Below are positions 1-5,160 of a stretch of 5,773 nt of DNA, piece by piece. The stretch spans positions 16,820 to 22,592 of the forward strand of contig DMZB01000169.1 in assembly GCA_003482405.1 (NCBI GenBank), in the 5' to 3' direction. This DNA is from Lactobacillus sp. Lineage in GTDB: Bacteria > Bacillota > Bacilli > Lactobacillales > Lactobacillaceae. A program made the translations under genes and the position numbers. Position 1 is the stretch's first letter, and each line of letters starts with the position of its first letter. The notes below the pieces were generated by a model. The model worked only from the letters and a program-made list of their open reading frames with translations, made no database searches and was not told the origin of the DNA.

Positions 1-13
1 TACACTAATTTCA

Positions 14-328
14 CTACACTAACGCAGCAACTTGTTTAGACAAACGTTGATGCTCTGGGTTTTTGGCAGGCATAAACAAAACGAGTGTGTGTCCGATTGT
101 TTGAACAACCGCAATGCGTTGATCCGTTTCAATAAAGGTTTTTGTTTCTGCCATGTTGACATCAGCATTTTGTAGCAAGTTAACTTTGATTAATTCACGT
201 GTTTCCAATGCGCCGGCCAGCTGATCCAACCAGGATTGTGTTAGACCATTTTTGCCAACCGAAAACATTGGTCGTAGTGAATGTGCTTGAGATCGTAAAA
301 AATGTTTTTGTTTACCCTTTAAATCCAT
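14..328 (-). CDS. yhbY: YhbY, CRS1-YhbY-type ribosome-associated RNA-binding protein
   Basis: A 104-residue single-domain protein, the usual length for bacterial YhbY (YqeI in Bacillus). The family binds pre-50S ribosomal particles in the cytoplasm and is linked to large-subunit assembly. The N-terminal helix is rich in Lys and Arg (residues 1-20). The GxxG RNA-binding loop is visible as GKNG at residues 25-28, followed by the ELIKV strand (45-49) typical of the fold and the C-terminal strands (IAVVQTIGHTLVLF, 72-85). The ATG start has a good AAGGAG site a few bases upstream, and the gene begins 19 bases after the yqeH stop, so it is the third gene of a yqeG-yqeH-yhbY operon. The Bacillus cluster has aroE between yqeH and yqeI; it is absent here, as is common in lactobacilli. 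nadD would be expected next, but only 13 bases remain and they show no start. Confidence 0.94.
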   Translation of the reverse strand: MDLKGKQKHFLRSQAHSLRPMFSVGKNGLTQSWLDQLAGALETRELIKVNLLQNADVNMAETKTFIETDQRIAVVQTIGHTLVLFMPAKNPEHQRLSKQVAALV

Positions 329-347
329 TAATTTCTCCTTGCTAAGC

Positions 348-1496
348 TTAAATCATCGCACGTCGTAACAGAACGTTGACACCTTTTGGCGCCCATCCAG
401 CAACCGTGGCATTTTCCGGAACGGTCACCCAACCCAATCCTTCAATGACGACATCGCTCTTTTCCGTAGTGTGAAATTCATGACGTGTTAACTCAGGCAA
501 ATCACGTAATTCATCTTGCGTTGGCGGTGTTAGAAGTTCACCAGCATGTGCCTTATAGAAGTCGTCAGCATGTGCTAACTTGGTTCTGTGAATCATGAGG
601 TTGTTTTCGAAGTATGCACTTACACCTGTTGAACGTTTCTCCGTTGCTGCAGACAGTAGATCAAATCGCGCAACTGCACCCATAAATAACGTTTGTTCAC
701 CTTCAAGCTGATATACACGTGGTTTGATTTCCTTTTGAGGTGCGACATATTTCAGTGCACCTGCACTTAGAAAATGCGCCATTTGTTCAGGATGAATAAT
801 GCCTGGCGTATCTACCAATACATGATCTTCTCCAAGTGGAATTTCAATCTTGTCTAACGTTGTGCCTGGAAATCTGGATGTAGTAATCAAGTCAGCCACA
901 CCAGAGTTTCGTTTTAGAATCTGGTTAATCAACGTGGACTTACCGACGTTTGTCACACCAACCACGTAGACATCACGGTCACCACGGTATTTGTCAATCA
1001 ATTCGAGTAAATCATCAACATCACGACCGTTTTTAGCGCTCAACAATGTTGTAGCTAGCGGTCTAAGTCCATTCGCATTGGCTTGTTGCCGAACCCAGTC
1101 AGTTAGCTTGCTCCGTTTAAGGGATCGTGGTAAAACATCTTCCTTGTTGCCCACTAACAAAATTGGATTCTCACCTACAAACCGATGCAAGCCAGGAATC
1201 ATGCTCCCGTTAAAATCAAAAATATCGACAACGTACACGATCAGCGCATTAGCGTCACGAATTTGGGCTAATAGACGACGAAAATCATCGTCAGTTAAAG
1301 ATACGGGTACAATCTCATTGTAGTGACGGAGTCTGAAGCAACGCTGGCAATAAAGTTCGCCACTTTCAAGCCCTTTCTTAACTGCAGACTGTGGTGTATA
1401 GCCAACAGCCTGCGGATCCGTGGTCTGAATTTTTGCACCGCAACCGATACAATATAACGGTTCGGTACTTTCAGAACTAGTTGTTTCCTCACTCAT
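348..1496 (-). CDS. yqeH: YqeH, circularly permuted ribosome-biogenesis GTPase
   Basis: A 382-residue cytoplasmic GTPase needed in Bacillus for 30S subunit assembly. The GTPase motifs run in permuted order G4-G5-G1-G2-G3, the family hallmark. An N-terminal zinc-finger has CxxC pairs at C16/C19 and C50/C53. G4 is NKED (117-120), G5 is SAK (153-155), G1/P-loop is GVTNVGKS (180-187), G2 is the PGTT segment (210-213) and G3 is DTPG (229-232). A C-terminal domain of about 150 residues, likely for RNA or protein binding, follows. An in-frame ATG at 1514 would add six residues, but AGGAGG (1504-1509) lies inside that extension and is 7 bases from the ATG at 1496, so 1496 is the likely start. That ATG shares ATGA with the yqeG stop, implying translational coupling. 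No key residue is missing. Confidence 0.96.
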   Translation of the reverse strand: MSEETTSSESTEPLYCIGCGAKIQTTDPQAVGYTPQSAVKKGLESGELYCQRCFRLRHYNEIVPVSLTDDDFRRLLAQIRDANALIVYVVDIFDFNGSMIPGLHRFVGENPILLVGNKEDVLPRSLKRSKLTDWVRQQANANGLRPLATTLLSAKNGRDVDDLLELIDKYRGDRDVYVVGVTNVGKSTLINQILKRNSGVADLITTSRFPGTTLDKIEIPLGEDHVLVDTPGIIHPEQMAHFLSAGALKYVAPQKEIKPRVYQLEGEQTLFMGAVARFDLLSAATEKRSTGVSAYFENNLMIHRTKLAHADDFYKAHAGELLTPPTQDELRDLPELTRHEFHTTEKSDVVIEGLGWVTVPENATVAGWAPKGVNVLLRRAMI

Positions 1497-2020
1497 CGTA
1501 AATCCTCCTGCCATGTCATCGTCGGGTAAACATGGTGTAGTCGTTGCATCACAAAACGTTCAAAGAAACGGTTAATGCGGGTATCCCATTTGTCCGTTTC
1601 AATGAGCGGCTTCACAAGGATGCTCCTCACATTAGCATTATTAGCAGCCCACATATCCGTGATCAATTGATCGCCAACCATGACGACTTCGCTATTACTG
1701 AGAGACAGCCGTTTCTGAGCCTGACGAATACCACGAGTCAGCGGCTTCAACGAACGGGAAACAAACTCTAAACCCAGTGGTGAAACAGCCCTTGAAACAC
1801 GCGCCGCGTTATTATTTGAAACGACAACAATACGAATGCCATTAGTATGCATCGTTTGAATCCAACGCCGTAATTGTGGCGTCCCATCTGGGTTGTTCCA
1901 TGCAATTAACGTGTTATCCAAATCAGTTAAAATAACTCGAATACCAGCCTTTTTTAGCTGTTCTGGGGTGACATTATAAATTGCAGAAATCATCCATGTT
2001 GGTTTGAAGTGGGCAATCAT
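1493..2020 (-). CDS. yqeG: YqeG, HAD-superfamily (subclass IIIA) phosphatase
   Basis: A 175-residue protein, the normal size for the YqeG family of HAD phosphatases. Motif I is DLDNT (residues 33-37; D33 the expected nucleophile, D35 the general acid). Motif II is the serine of VVSNN (S68), motif III is probably K92, and motif IV is GDQLITD (116-122) with metal-binding acids D117 and D122. The physiological substrate is not firmly established; its constant position before yqeH suggests a link to ribosome biogenesis, which is inference. The ATG start is preceded by AAGGAG at 7 bases. The stop overlaps the yqeH start by ATGA. An extended -10 promoter lies about 50 bases upstream, making this the first gene of the yqeG-yqeH-yhbY unit. 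Confidence 0.94.
   Translation of the reverse strand: MIAHFKPTWMISAIYNVTPEQLKKAGIRVILTDLDNTLIAWNNPDGTPQLRRWIQTMHTNGIRIVVVSNNNAARVSRAVSPLGLEFVSRSLKPLTRGIRQAQKRLSLSNSEVVMVGDQLITDMWAANNANVRSILVKPLIETDKWDTRINRFFERFVMQRLHHVYPTMTWQEDLR
1504..1509 (-). promoter_or_regulatory. Ribosome binding site deciding the yqeH start
   Basis: A perfect AGGAGG on the minus strand, 7 bases before the ATG at 1496. It lies inside the last codons of yqeG. The other in-frame ATG, at 1514, overlaps this site from the wrong side and has no Shine-Dalgarno sequence of its own at proper spacing. Confidence 0.85.
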
Positions 2021-2070
2021 GTAAAACTCCTTGTTCTTGCCTAAAAATTAAGCACAAAATTATCTAAATC

Positions 2071-2100
2071 ATTATACCAGAAAGCACTTATAATTGCTCA
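2071..2100 (-). promoter_or_regulatory. Extended -10 promoter for yqeG-yqeH-yhbY
   Basis: The minus strand carries TGGTATAAT: a perfect -10 hexamer (2071-2076) with an upstream TG dinucleotide (2078-2079). The -35 is poor (TGAGCA at 2095-2100, 18-base spacer) and overlaps the stop codon of the pseudouridine synthase gene. An extended -10 commonly tolerates a weak -35. Transcription would start near 2064, giving a leader of roughly 45 bases before yqeG. Confidence 0.7.
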
Positions 2101-2997
2101 GTTCATCTGTTTGCCCGCTCGCAACTTATTCAGAAGTTGTTGCATATCTGTGGGCAGTGGCGCATTAAATGTACGGCGCAATCCAGAAAGAGGATCGGTA
2201 AATTCAAGTGAAAATGCGTGTAATGCCTGGCGCTCAAAGGCCGTAGTTGGTCCGTTATACAATGCATCCCCAATCAACGGATGACCAATACTTTGCATGT
2301 GCACACGAATCTGATGGGTTCGACCTGTCAGTAATGTTAATTCAACTAAAGCAGCCTGATCAAATTGCTCAAGAACCTGGTACTGCGTCACCGCATGCTG
2401 TCCTTGCGCCATTACTTGCCGTGCAACCGAATTTTCAACACGCCCAATTGGTTTATCAACAACACCCTTCAAATCGGCAAAACGGCCAGCAACCAGTGCT
2501 AAATATTTTTTGGTCATTAGGTGCTGATCAACCTGTGGTGCAACCATTCCTTGAACAATCCCATTGCGAGCTACTAAAACGAGCCCACTTGTGTCACGGT
2601 CTAAGCGTGTGATTAAATGTGGCACCAAATTGTCCGCATGTTGTGTCACTAACCAGCCCTTCACTCGATTAACTAAAGTCGTTTCACGGTCACTGGGCCC
2701 AGGAACCGTGTTAATGCCGGCATCCTTGTTCACCACCAACCAGTTTTCGTCAGCCATTATCACATGGATTGGTTCAAAGGAGGTGGCAACATCGGGGTCG
2801 CTGACTTCGTCTGGCAGTGCTAAGGTGACAATATCGCCAGCGACAACAGCATGATCTGGGCTAACCGGGTTGCCATTCAACTGAAGCTGTCCACCAAGCT
2901 TTTTTTGTTTGAGCCATAAATTATGACTAACACCTTCAGCAAATAAAAACTGCTTAATGCTGACACTCGTTTTTTTAGCCTGCCAACTAAATTTCAA
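2098..2997 (-). CDS. RluA/RluD-family 23S rRNA pseudouridine synthase
   Basis: A 299-residue enzyme that isomerises uridine to pseudouridine in RNA, most likely in 23S rRNA; the exact target cannot be read from sequence. An S4-like RNA-binding region occupies residues 10-60 (IKQFLF...GGQLQLNG). The catalytic motif is RLDRDTSG (131-138) with D133 as the expected nucleophile. Further motifs are TGRTHQIRVHM (224-234), GHPLIGDALY (238-247) and the C-terminal HAFSLEFTDP (260-269). The usual KPAG motif is KDAG here (90-93), a substitution worth noting. The start is TTG: an in-frame TGA stands immediately before it, no earlier start is possible, and the F-x-W at residues 3-5 is the normal family N-terminus. 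The Shine-Dalgarno is degenerate (AAGTGAGTG, 3006-3014, 8-base spacing). No terminator follows the stop. Confidence 0.94.
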   Translation of the reverse strand: MKFSWQAKKTSVSIKQFLFAEGVSHNLWLKQKKLGGQLQLNGNPVSPDHAVVAGDIVTLALPDEVSDPDVATSFEPIHVIMADENWLVVNKDAGINTVPGPSDRETTLVNRVKGWLVTQHADNLVPHLITRLDRDTSGLVLVARNGIVQGMVAPQVDQHLMTKKYLALVAGRFADLKGVVDKPIGRVENSVARQVMAQGQHAVTQYQVLEQFDQAALVELTLLTGRTHQIRVHMQSIGHPLIGDALYNGPTTAFERQALHAFSLEFTDPLSGLRRTFNAPLPTDMQQLLNKLRAGKQMN

Positions 2998-3005
2998 TCA
3001 CTGTT

Positions 3006-3014
3006 CACTCACTT
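3006..3014 (-). promoter_or_regulatory. Degenerate ribosome binding site before a TTG start
   Basis: AAGTGAGTG on the minus strand resembles AAGGAGGTG with two changes and lies 8 bases before TTG (2995-2997). A weak site combined with a TTG start predicts modest translation of the pseudouridine synthase. Confidence 0.5.
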
Positions 3015-3032
3015 TCAAATACAATTTCTACG

Positions 3033-3060
3033 ATTATAAAATAAATAATAGCTGTGTCGG
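3033..3060 (-). promoter_or_regulatory. Putative promoter for the pseudouridine synthase gene
   Basis: The minus strand has a perfect -10 TATAAT (3033-3038) and a -35 of CCGACA (3055-3060, four of six matches to TTGACA) with a 16-base spacer. The predicted transcription start is about 28 bases before the TTG codon, leaving a short leader. Confidence 0.6.
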
Positions 3061-3156
3061 CTATCAACATTACAAGGACTGTTTTAGGTTAAAAACTAAA
3101 GTTTGAATCATATGACTATTCGGTTCACAAAATAATCAGCCACAATCCAAGTTCTT

Positions 3157-3714
3157 CTAGCCAACGGGATTATCAACATATTCAGCAATTACAGGCAGGC
3201 TACGATAGGCACCATTTAAATCCATACCATAACCGACAACCCAAACATTTGGAACCGTGATCCCCAGATAATCAACATCGACTGAGATTGTTCGTGTCAT
3301 CGGTTTGTCCACCATAATGGCGGTTTGAACACTGGTGGCACCGTTATCGAGCGCCCAATGTTTTAAAAAATGCAATGTATTCCCTGTATCAATAATTTCA
3401 TCTAATAAAATCACATGACGATTTTGTACAGACAACGTGGGTTCTTGCCGCATGACTGGCGTCGTTTGCTGACTGCCCTCATAGCTGGCGACAGAAACGA
3501 AGTCTAAGTCAGAGGGAATCGTTAACCTTTGACTCACGGCCGCTGTCCACTGTGCTGCACCCTTCATCACGCCAATTAGCAATGGCTTAACCGTGCGATT
3601 TTGAAAACTAATTTGCTGTGCGACTGTTGCTGCCATTGTGTTGATTCTTTCGGGAGAAGCAAAAATTTGTCCAATATGTGCGTCGAGTATCGTTTTCAGG
3701 GATTCGTTGTTCAC
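3157..3714 (-). CDS. hpt: Hypoxanthine(-guanine) phosphoribosyltransferase
   Basis: A 185-residue purine-salvage enzyme of usual bacterial Hpt length. It joins hypoxanthine or guanine to PRPP, giving IMP or GMP and pyrophosphate, in the cytoplasm. The pyrophosphate-loop segment is GVMKGAAQW (48-56) and the flexible-loop start is SVASYEG (74-80). The PRPP-binding motif is ILLDEIIDTGNTL (102-114), with D105/E106 in swapped order relative to the usual E-D, followed by D109. The purine-binding segment VDKP...VDYLG (135-151) and PNVWVVGYGMDLNGAYR (155-171) match Hpt closely. The GTG start has AAAGGA 7 bases upstream. In lactobacilli the canonical hpt usually sits between tilS and ftsH, so this may be a second copy; that is inference. 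No strong terminator follows; only a weak AT-rich TTTAG/CTAAA stem is seen around 3083-3100. Confidence 0.88.
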   Translation of the reverse strand: MNNESLKTILDAHIGQIFASPERINTMAATVAQQISFQNRTVKPLLIGVMKGAAQWTAAVSQRLTIPSDLDFVSVASYEGSQQTTPVMRQEPTLSVQNRHVILLDEIIDTGNTLHFLKHWALDNGATSVQTAIMVDKPMTRTISVDVDYLGITVPNVWVVGYGMDLNGAYRSLPVIAEYVDNPVG

Positions 3715-3729
3715 AATAACGTCCTTTCT

Positions 3730-3742
3730 GAGTGTCTCACTC
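3730..3742 (-). repeat. Hairpin adjoining the hpt ribosome binding site
   Basis: GAGTG-AGA-CACTC is a perfect 5-base inverted repeat ending one base before the AGAAAGGAC ribosome binding region of hpt. In the mRNA it would form a small stem-loop beside the ribosome landing site. Whether it regulates anything is unknown. Confidence 0.4.
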
Positions 3743-3762
3743 GTGACAAGTTATTCAATTAC

Positions 3763-3780
3763 GGTGACGATATCGTAACC
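3763..3780. repeat. 18-bp near-perfect palindrome, possible hpt operator
   Basis: The sequence is GGTG-ACGATATCGT-AACC: a perfect 10-base palindrome (3767-3776) extended by GGT/ACC after one mismatched pair. It lies about 50-65 bases upstream of the hpt start and overlaps the best candidate -10 there, the arrangement of a repressor operator. The regulator is not identifiable. Confidence 0.45.
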
Positions 3781-3800
3781 CGAAACTGCCAACGACACAA
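3772..3800 (-). promoter_or_regulatory. Weak candidate promoter for hpt
   Basis: On the minus strand a -35 of TTGTGT (3795-3800) and a -10 of TACGAT (3772-3777) are separated by exactly 17 bases. The hexamers match consensus at three and four of six positions. It is the best-spaced pair I found between the upstream U-run and hpt, but it is not strong. Confidence 0.3.
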
Positions 3801-3820
3801 GTAAATCCATGAGCGCAAAG

Positions 3821-3928
3821 AAAAACCGACATAACTGTATCGTCATGCCGGATACTTTACGGACTATCTTTGTCCTTTCAATATGCTTAGTGTGTCAAAC
3901 TTAGCTCATACAAATCAAGGGTCGGTTT
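3821..3928 (-). terminator. Branched RNA structure with U-run after the 66-residue gene
   Basis: In the minus-strand transcript AAACCGAC (3921-3928, starting inside the TAA stop codon of the small gene) pairs perfectly with GUCGGUUU (3823-3830), which runs into UUUUU (3821-3825). Between the arms are three smaller hairpins: GCUAAG/CUAAGC (3885-3905, one A-A mismatch), GGAC/GUCC (3861-3875) and GUAUC/GAUAC (3837-3855). A competing hairpin, GACgAUA-CAGU-UAUGUC (3828-3844), directly precedes GG and the U-run and would look like a normal intrinsic terminator. Either fold could end transcription of the small gene before hpt. A role as an independent or processed RNA is possible but unproven. Confidence 0.45.
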
Positions 3929-4127
3929 AAGCTGTCCTACTCTGATTAACAGTATTCTCCTGTCCCAAATAATGCAGCCGGTAGTTGGCCTGTTGTGTGT
4001 TATTGATTCGGTCTAGAGCCATTTTTGCGGTTTCGTATGAAACATGGTCGAGAATTGAAACCCATTGTTTACCATGGCGAACTTCCACATTCCAATCACT
4101 TTGAGCTTGCATTTTATAAGTTTTCAT
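3927..4127 (-). CDS. Small protein of unknown function (66 residues)
   Basis: I do not recognise a family. The ATG-initiated frame encodes a soluble protein with no signal peptide, membrane segment or cysteine. The pattern WNVEVRHGKQWVSIL (12-26), then an amphipathic helix YETAKMALDRINN (31-43), then YRLHYLG (49-55) suggests a compact beta-beta-alpha-beta arrangement. The C-terminal tail is polar. An in-frame stop lies upstream with no other start codon between, so the ATG is the only choice. The ribosome binding site is mediocre (GGGAAGAG in AGAGGGAAGAGATCGACA). The gene stands alone: the osmC terminator lies upstream and a structured U-run element begins at its stop codon. I could not find a convincing promoter. 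Coherent composition and good boundaries favour a real gene, but this is not certain. Confidence 0.6.
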   Translation of the reverse strand: MKTYKMQAQSDWNVEVRHGKQWVSILDHVSYETAKMALDRINNTQQANYRLHYLGQENTVNQSRTA

Positions 4128-4156
4128 TGTCGATCTCTTCCCTCTATCATCTATTA

Positions 4157-4170
4157 GCGGCCAGCCCCGC
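4157..4170 (-). repeat. GC-rich mini-hairpin in the leader of the 66-residue gene
   Basis: GCGG-GGCTGG-CCGC on the minus strand forms a 4-base stem with a 6-base loop inside a GC-rich patch of about 16 bases. It stands out in an otherwise AT-rich spacer, about 30 bases before the small gene's start. There is no U-run, so it is not a terminator. Its role is unknown. Confidence 0.3.
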
Positions 4171-4234
4171 CATCGATAACAGTTGTTTCTTTACTGGAAT
4201 AGTAAGTCTAAACACTTTTAGCATAAAGTAAAGT

Positions 4235-4273
4235 AAAACGCTCAGGACCGTGATAAAGGGCCCCGAGCGTTTT
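4235..4273 (-). terminator. Strong intrinsic terminator of the osmC-type gene
   Basis: On the minus-strand RNA, AAAACGCUCGGGGCC pairs with GGUCCUGAGCGUUUU as a 15-pair stem including two G-U wobbles, with a 9-base loop (CUUUAUCAC). The U-rich tail is UUUUACUUUACUUU. The two wobbles would be A-C mismatches in a plus-strand transcript, so the structure is tuned to the minus strand. It begins about 33 bases after the osmC stop. Confidence 0.9.
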
Positions 4274-4305
4274 CAACAATCCAGATTAACAGCCATCATT
4301 GGCGA

Positions 4306-4767
4306 CTATTCACCAAACGTGCGATTCTCATCGCCAGTATCGTCATCGGTAAAAGCGTCGACAATTCTAAAGTTCACGTTCTCGTTTTCTTTAAGTAATT
4401 TTGCAACTGGACACTGGTTTAAGGCATCCTCGAGAATCGACTGCGCGTCCGTTTGATTTTCATTTGGAAACATAATTTGTGCGTCAACGATAAACTTATA
4501 ACCCAGTGAATCCTTGACGATATCTACCCGGGTTCTGACTTGTGTGTCTTGTGGAATATGGCGTTGCTGTTCCACAATCCGTAACGTGGCATTGAAACAA
4601 GTACTAAGTGCAAAACCAATAAACTGTTCGGGATTTGTACCTGACGCATTAACTAAAGAACTGCTAACTCCGAGCGATAACCCTTCGTTGCCTTGAACAA
4701 AACTCTGTCCGACTAAACCGTTTTCATTAATCACATGTGTGTGATAAAGTGAGCCTTCAACTGTCAT
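4306..4767 (-). CDS. Ohr/OsmC-family thiol peroxidase (organic hydroperoxide resistance type)
   Basis: A 153-residue member of the Ohr/OsmC family, cytoplasmic dimeric enzymes that reduce organic hydroperoxides with a reactive cysteine. The motif GTNPEQ (43-48) has the conserved active-site glutamate E47. The peroxidatic cysteine is C57 (STCFNATL) and the resolving cysteine is C119 in QCPVAKLL, at the family's usual spacing of about 62 residues. The N-terminal arginine that in studied Ohr proteins (around residue 19) forms a salt bridge with the reactive cysteine is not seen: residues 1-62 contain no arginine. An acidic tail of about 14 residues (from FTDDDTGDE) extends past the usual end. 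The ATG start follows GGGAGGA at 8 bases. The gene is monocistronic, closed by the terminator at 4235-4273, and divergent from the glycosyltransferase gene. I could not identify a firm promoter. Confidence 0.93.
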   Translation of the reverse strand: MTVEGSLYHTHVINENGLVGQSFVQGNEGLSLGVSSSLVNASGTNPEQFIGFALSTCFNATLRIVEQQRHIPQDTQVRTRVDIVKDSLGYKFIVDAQIMFPNENQTDAQSILEDALNQCPVAKLLKENENVNFRIVDAFTDDDTGDENRTFGE

Positions 4768-4848
4768 ATTTACGTCCTCCCTGCATTAATAAACTTGTCT
4801 ACACCGATAATTTAAATGTTTTAAATATAAACCGCAATTATTCATACT

Positions 4849-4870
4849 TGGACAAAATCTGTTTTGACCA
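4849..4870. repeat. 22-bp inverted repeat upstream of the osmC-type gene, operator-like
   Basis: TGGaCAAAA-TCTG-TTTTGaCCA has 9-base arms with one mismatched pair and a 4-base centre. It lies about 82-103 bases upstream of the osmC start codon, a plausible position for an operator. Its core resembles that of the repeat at 4954-5000. Confidence 0.5.
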
Positions 4871-4953
4871 GCTAGTTATCTGTTTAAAATGTCAGTTGAT
4901 AAGGGAACAGTACAGGTGGTGATTGTCGAAGACTAATAAAATCAATTAAAAAA

Positions 4954-5000
4954 GTTTATGATTGGTGTATACAACAGTATGTGTTGTGTAATACATAAAC
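4954..5000. repeat. 47-bp interrupted inverted repeat in the divergent spacer
   Basis: The outer arms GTTTATG (4954-4960) and CATAAAC (4994-5000) are perfectly complementary. Inside, TGTATACAACA (4966-4976) pairs with TGTTGT (4982-4987) and ATACA (4991-4995) around a GTATG centre, with a 3-base bulge. The inner core ACAACA-GTATG-TGTTGT is a perfect repeat. It could be a binding site for a dimeric regulator, or a hairpin in RNA. Confidence 0.5.
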
Positions 5001-5097
5001 CGTTCTATCGGGATTTTTACTTTTTTGACTAAGCACACTAGTAAAACAGTGAAAGACTTTTTTAGGCAAAAAGATCCGTTTATGACGACTGTTCGTT

Positions 5098-5103
5098 TAT
5101 AAT
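5098..5103 (+). promoter_or_regulatory. Perfect -10 box for the glycosyltransferase gene
   Basis: TATAAT preceded by CGTT. No good -35 is found at 16-18 bases (TCCGTT at 17). A small perfect inverted repeat, ACGA-CTGT-TCGT (5085-5096), fills the spacer just upstream. The expected transcript start near 5110 would give a leader of about 60 bases to the GTG start. Confidence 0.45.
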
Positions 5104-5153
5104 GGGGTAGCAAGAACGGCGTCATGTCTAGAACGCTAACTCAGACTAATAAT

Positions 5154-5160
5154 AAGGAAG
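5154..5160 (+). promoter_or_regulatory. Ribosome binding site deciding the glycosyltransferase start
   Basis: AAGGAAG lies 8 bases before an in-frame GTG (5169-5171). The earlier in-frame ATG (5124) has no comparable site and would add a 15-residue tail absent from typical family members, which begin shortly before the IIVPCYNEE strand. Confidence 0.7.

Noticed and set aside
991..1323. A 110-codon open frame on the plus strand opposite yqeH, and similar frames opposite the other genes.
   Set aside because: Shadow frames of well-supported minus-strand genes. They lack ribosome binding sites and recognisable motifs.
3751..3810. A 19-codon hydrophobic minus-strand frame (MDLLVSLAVSGYDIVTVIE), superficially like a small type I toxin.
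   Set aside because: It has no ribosome binding site, lacks the basic C-terminal tail typical of such toxins, and no antisense RNA promoter was found. It contains the palindrome, which is better explained as DNA-level regulation.
3776..3830. PurBox-like words (CCGAA at 3780-3784, CCGACAT at 3826-3832) upstream of hpt.
   Set aside because: Neither matches the lactococcal PurR box core CCGAAC with its AT-rich flanks well enough. The five-base matches are expected by chance.
3893..3898. A perfect TTGACA on the minus strand that could be a -35 for a separate RNA.
   Set aside because: No acceptable -10 lies 16-18 bases downstream (GGACAA at 17), so it is not called as a promoter.
4889..4936. A 15-codon plus-strand frame ending VQVVIVED, reminiscent of the first strand of a response regulator.
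   Set aside because: Too short, with no ribosome binding site and no further receiver-domain sequence in any frame downstream. Chance resemblance is likely.
5001..5026. A possible plus-strand terminator, CCG-TTCTAT-CGG followed by runs of T.
   Set aside because: The stem is only three pairs and there is no upstream plus-strand gene to terminate.
4958..5032. A 24-codon plus-strand frame (MIGVYNSMCCVIHKPF...) overlapping the long inverted repeat, possible leader peptide.
   Set aside because: No Shine-Dalgarno sequence upstream and no attenuator before the glycosyltransferase. The overlap with the repeat explains its existence well enough.
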